Positions 27,201 through 31,543 of a DNA stretch of 64,000 nucleotides are shown here, in pieces (the stretch's first letter is position 1; each line of letters opens with the position of its first letter). The notes under the pieces are model-generated. The model did not search any database. It saw only the letters and a program-made list of their open reading frames with translations, and had not been told where the DNA came from. A program made the translations under genes and the position numbers. This DNA comes from Hyposmocoma kahamanoa (Eukaryota; Arthropoda; Insecta; Lepidoptera; Cosmopterigidae). Location of the stretch: positions 11,714,499 to 11,778,498 of the forward strand of contig NW_020654972.1 of NCBI RefSeq assembly GCF_003589595.1. Reading direction: 5' to 3'.

Positions 27201-30200
27201 ATTACAATACCAAAGAAAATGGAAAGCTTTTTCCTGTAGATAAATTCAGTAACCTATTAAGTATTTTTTTTAAATACACATAATCAGCATCTGCCTCAGC
27301 ATCAGCTGATGTTAAGGTCAAAAATCAGCATCTACTGATGTGTAAAATACCTGCATCAGAATGACCCTGGTATAAACGTTCATACCTTTTCATCTACATA
27401 ACATTAATCAACACTGAAAAAGCATAAAAATCACTGACCAACACATCAAAAAATAATATTTGTTAAAATTTCTTTTTTAACACCCTTGCTCGTAAAGCTG
27501 ATGTAATTCCACCGGTTTTANNNNNNNNNNNNNNNNNNNNNNNNNNNNNNNNNNNNNNNNNNNNNNNNNNNNNNNNNNNNNNNNNNNNNNNNNNNNNNNN
27601 NNNNNNNNNNNNNNNNNNNNNNNNNNNNNNNNNNNNNNNNNNNNNNNNNNNNNNNNNNNNNNNNNNNNNNNNNNNNNNNNNNNNNNNNNNNNNNNNNNNN
27701 NNNNNNNNNNNNNNNNNNNNNNNNNNNNNNNNNNNNNNNNNNNNNNNNNNNNNNNNNNNNNNNNNNNNNNNNNNNNNNNNNNNNNNNNNNNNNNNNNNNN
27801 NNNNNNNNNNNNNNNNNNNNNNNNNNNNNNNNNNNNNNNNNNNNNNNNNNNNNNNNNNNNNNNNNNNNNNNNNNNNNNNNNNNNNNNNNNNNNNNNNNNN
27901 NNNNNNNNNNNNNNNNNNNNTTAAAATGGCGGGAAAGCTACAGTGTGCAATCACAGATAATTGTAATTTCACTAACTGTTTCAATAATTAAAAATGAACA
28001 AAATATAAAATGTTTTTTTCTGTTTCCTCGCAAATGTGTTAAAAAACGTCATACGATATACGTGCGTATTGGTTATAACATGCTCGGCTCAATTAAGCCT
28101 TAATCTCTCAATTAAAACTCCGCCTCGCATGTTATAACCATCTTTACGCACTAATATCGTAATGTACTATTACGCACTTTCTAGTGCGAAGTATTCGAAA
28201 TATATGTTACTATTCTATGTAACTATAGACGTATTACGTAACTTATTTAAAGTTAAACATTATGCAGCTAAATTATTATAATATAAATGTAGCTAGTTTT
28301 TTTTATTATTTCAGTACTTAATTAACCAAAAAAACTAACAGTCCATGAAGAATTCCTTCACTGGAGTTCTACAAAAAAATATTTATTAGAAATAAGTTCA
28401 GTAATTTACAGAATTTTTGGCAATAATTCATTTTCATAAAATGCATTAAAATGTAGCTAGTTATTGCCTGTACGTTACGACACATTACCTGTCTATCCAC
28501 TTACATAGTGTGTACAAAATTATGTCAGTTTAGACAGCCACAAAAATTAAGATCAGAAAAAATAAATTTAAGTTTCTATGCATTTTGTGTATCAATAAGA
28601 ACACATAATTTATTCGGAGAAAATTTAGTATCTGGCTTAGGATGTTTAGACTCTTTGTCACACTACTAAAAACACCTCACCCAGGTTCTATTCCCTATAG
28701 AACTGTCCAAAATGATTCTAGTCTGGGTAGAGTTCCCACAGCTAATTTTATTAGTGGGAATTTCCTAGTCTGAGACCAAGTAATCAATGTGATCATCATC
28801 ACAATATTATTATACAAGACAATACAAAAAAATTCTTTGTTGTACACTGAGACAAATACATAATAATACAATAAAAAGAAAATAAAATAAGACAATAGGC
28901 GGCCTTAATGCTACACAGAAATCTCTACCAGGCAATCTGCGGGTAACAGGAAAAACTTTTTATTTATTTATTAACCTATTCTATACTGAAATTCAACTAT
29001 ATTGACAATTATATTCATAAATTACTTAAACTATAACAACAGCGCATCCTGAAGACGCATAGGTCTCCCCCAGCTCTATCCATTTGGCTCTGTCCCTTGT
29101 CAGCCTAGTCCATAGAGGTCCAGCTATTTTTTTTAAAGTCGTCGGACCATCTTTTAATGGGACGACCTCTTTTCCTCTTGGCGTTTTCTCTTGGTAACCA
29201 TTCTGTTACCGTTCTTGTCCACTTTTCTATTCCTTATCTGTACATGTGGCCAGTCCACTTCCACTTTAGTGTTTTGCTTTTTGTGGTCACATGCTCCAAT
29301 TTAGTGGTCCATCGTATGGATGTAGCTTTCTTTTTGTCTCTTAGAGAGAATCCTATACCATATATATATACTTCTCTCCATTCCTCTTTGACAGGTTGTG
29401 AGTTTCTGATGGTGTTTACTAGTCAATAGCCACGTTTGGTATCCATAGGTCAAAATTGGGAGGATGCAGATTTTAAAGACCTTTCTCTTTGCTGCCATTG
29501 GATAGCGCTTGTTTTTAAATATGTCTTTGAGTGACCAATATCGGTTTCAAGGACAGTATAACAAATGAACAAATGAAGAGCAACTTCCCAGGTACGGTCA
29601 AGAGTCTAACTAACTTATACAACTCCATACTCGAATCAGAATTTATCTCCTCACAATGGACAAACAGTACCGTCATACTTATACACAAGAAAGGAGACAT
29701 GAATAACTACCGTCCCATAAGTCTGATGTCGAACGTATACAAAATATTTTCTAAGATCATAATAAACCGAATCGTGAAAAGGCTAGATGAAGAGCAACCC
29801 AAAGAACAAGCAGGTTTCAGGTCGGGCTTCTCCACCGTAGACCATATGCACGCCATCAAACAAGTTATTGCGAAATCACAAGAATGTGGGTACCCACTAT
29901 ACATAGGGTTCATAGACTACAATAAAGCTTTCGATTCTATAAACCACAATCACATCTGGATAGCGCTACAAAAGCAGGGTATTGGAAAGAAATACATAAG
30001 GATCATAAAAAACATATACTCTAACAGCACAGCACAGGTGAAATTAGAATCTCTGGGAAAACCATTTCACATACAGAAAGGAGTCCGACAAGGTGACCCA
30101 CTCTCGCCAAAACTCTTCTCAGCGGTCCTTGAGGATGTCTTCGGAAACCTCGAATGGAACCATAGAGGCATAAACATAAACGGTGAAAGACTGAACAATC

Positions 30201-31507
30201 TAAGGTTTGCTGACGAATTAGTAATATTTTTCCACGATCCTGTTTCCCTACAATACATGATCCAAGGCATTGCAACTAAAAGCAAAGAAGTAGGCTTAAC
30301 CATTAATAAAGCAAAAACCAAAGTAATGACTAACAGATCTGAAAAGCCTCTAACTGTAGATGGAGAGTACATTGAATATGTAGGATCCTACATTTATCTG
30401 GGGCAATTAGTGTCATTTAGTGATCAAACAGGAAAAACTATAAGATAATAATTAATAGTGGCTAAAATTAATAGATACGTATATAACAAACATATTGCAC
30501 TCACACAAATTAAAATAATAATAATAATAAATAAAATATTCATACGAAAGTAAGATTACATAAAACAATAACAATACCAATACATAAAATTTAAAACAGG
30601 TAAGAATAGGAGAAAGGAAAAAGTAATTACAATAAGTGAGTAAAGTTTTGAAAGACTCAACAGACTCAGCGCATCGGATCGTTCGGGGAGGGATTTCGTA
30701 TTCCAGAACTCTACTCAATGCTCAAGTCAGGATTTGAGCAGACTTGAGTATGATTCGAAGCACCGGAAATACGACCCTTGACTTAAGTATGATATATGCG
30801 GAGTATGATTTTCAGTGCTCACTGCAATACTCATGCCCTGACTTGAGTATTGAGTAGAGTTCTGGAATACGACCCTTAGTATTAGATTAGTGGCTGTAGA
30901 GCTCCTTGTGAAAGTGTTTGTCTAGGGAAGTACCTACTACCACCTTATGAAGGGTAAAGGCCCATTTAGATGGAGAGATTTTCTCTTCTCGAAGATGCGA
31001 TTATCAAAAGAATATAAAAAAACTTTCCTCGTCTGAACATTCGCGATTATCGCCCTTCCACGTGAGCGATAATCGCCTCGCCTTTGCATGTTGAACGTCT
31101 CCGTGTAAACAGAACTTGAAAGCAAAAATCGTATTTCGAGTTTTTGTGCCAGCCGTTTCTACCATGCGTGCAGTGCGCGAGGGTGTTTTGATTATCACTG
31201 CTTTTATAAGACAATAATTAATGGAACGAGAGCGTAAAAAATATTTTCAAATAATGGGGAGTGAGTGAGTGAGTGAGTGGGGAGTGAGTGAGTGGGGAGT
31301 TAGTGGGGAGTGAGTGGGGAGTTAGTGAGGAGTGTTTATTACGAATTAACTATTATGAATTAATAGAAATTACGAATACAGCATTTATTTCTAAATCCAA
31401 GATGGCGAACACGACTTTTCAAGTAAATGCAGTTTTCAATAGGTACTCCTCACCCACTCCCCACTCACTCACTCACTCACTCATTCACTCACTCACTCAT
31501 TCACTCA

Positions 31508-31543
<36 letters not shown>

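Noticed and set aside
27463..27984. 173-codon frame across the gap
   Set aside because: Open only because it spans 400 N.
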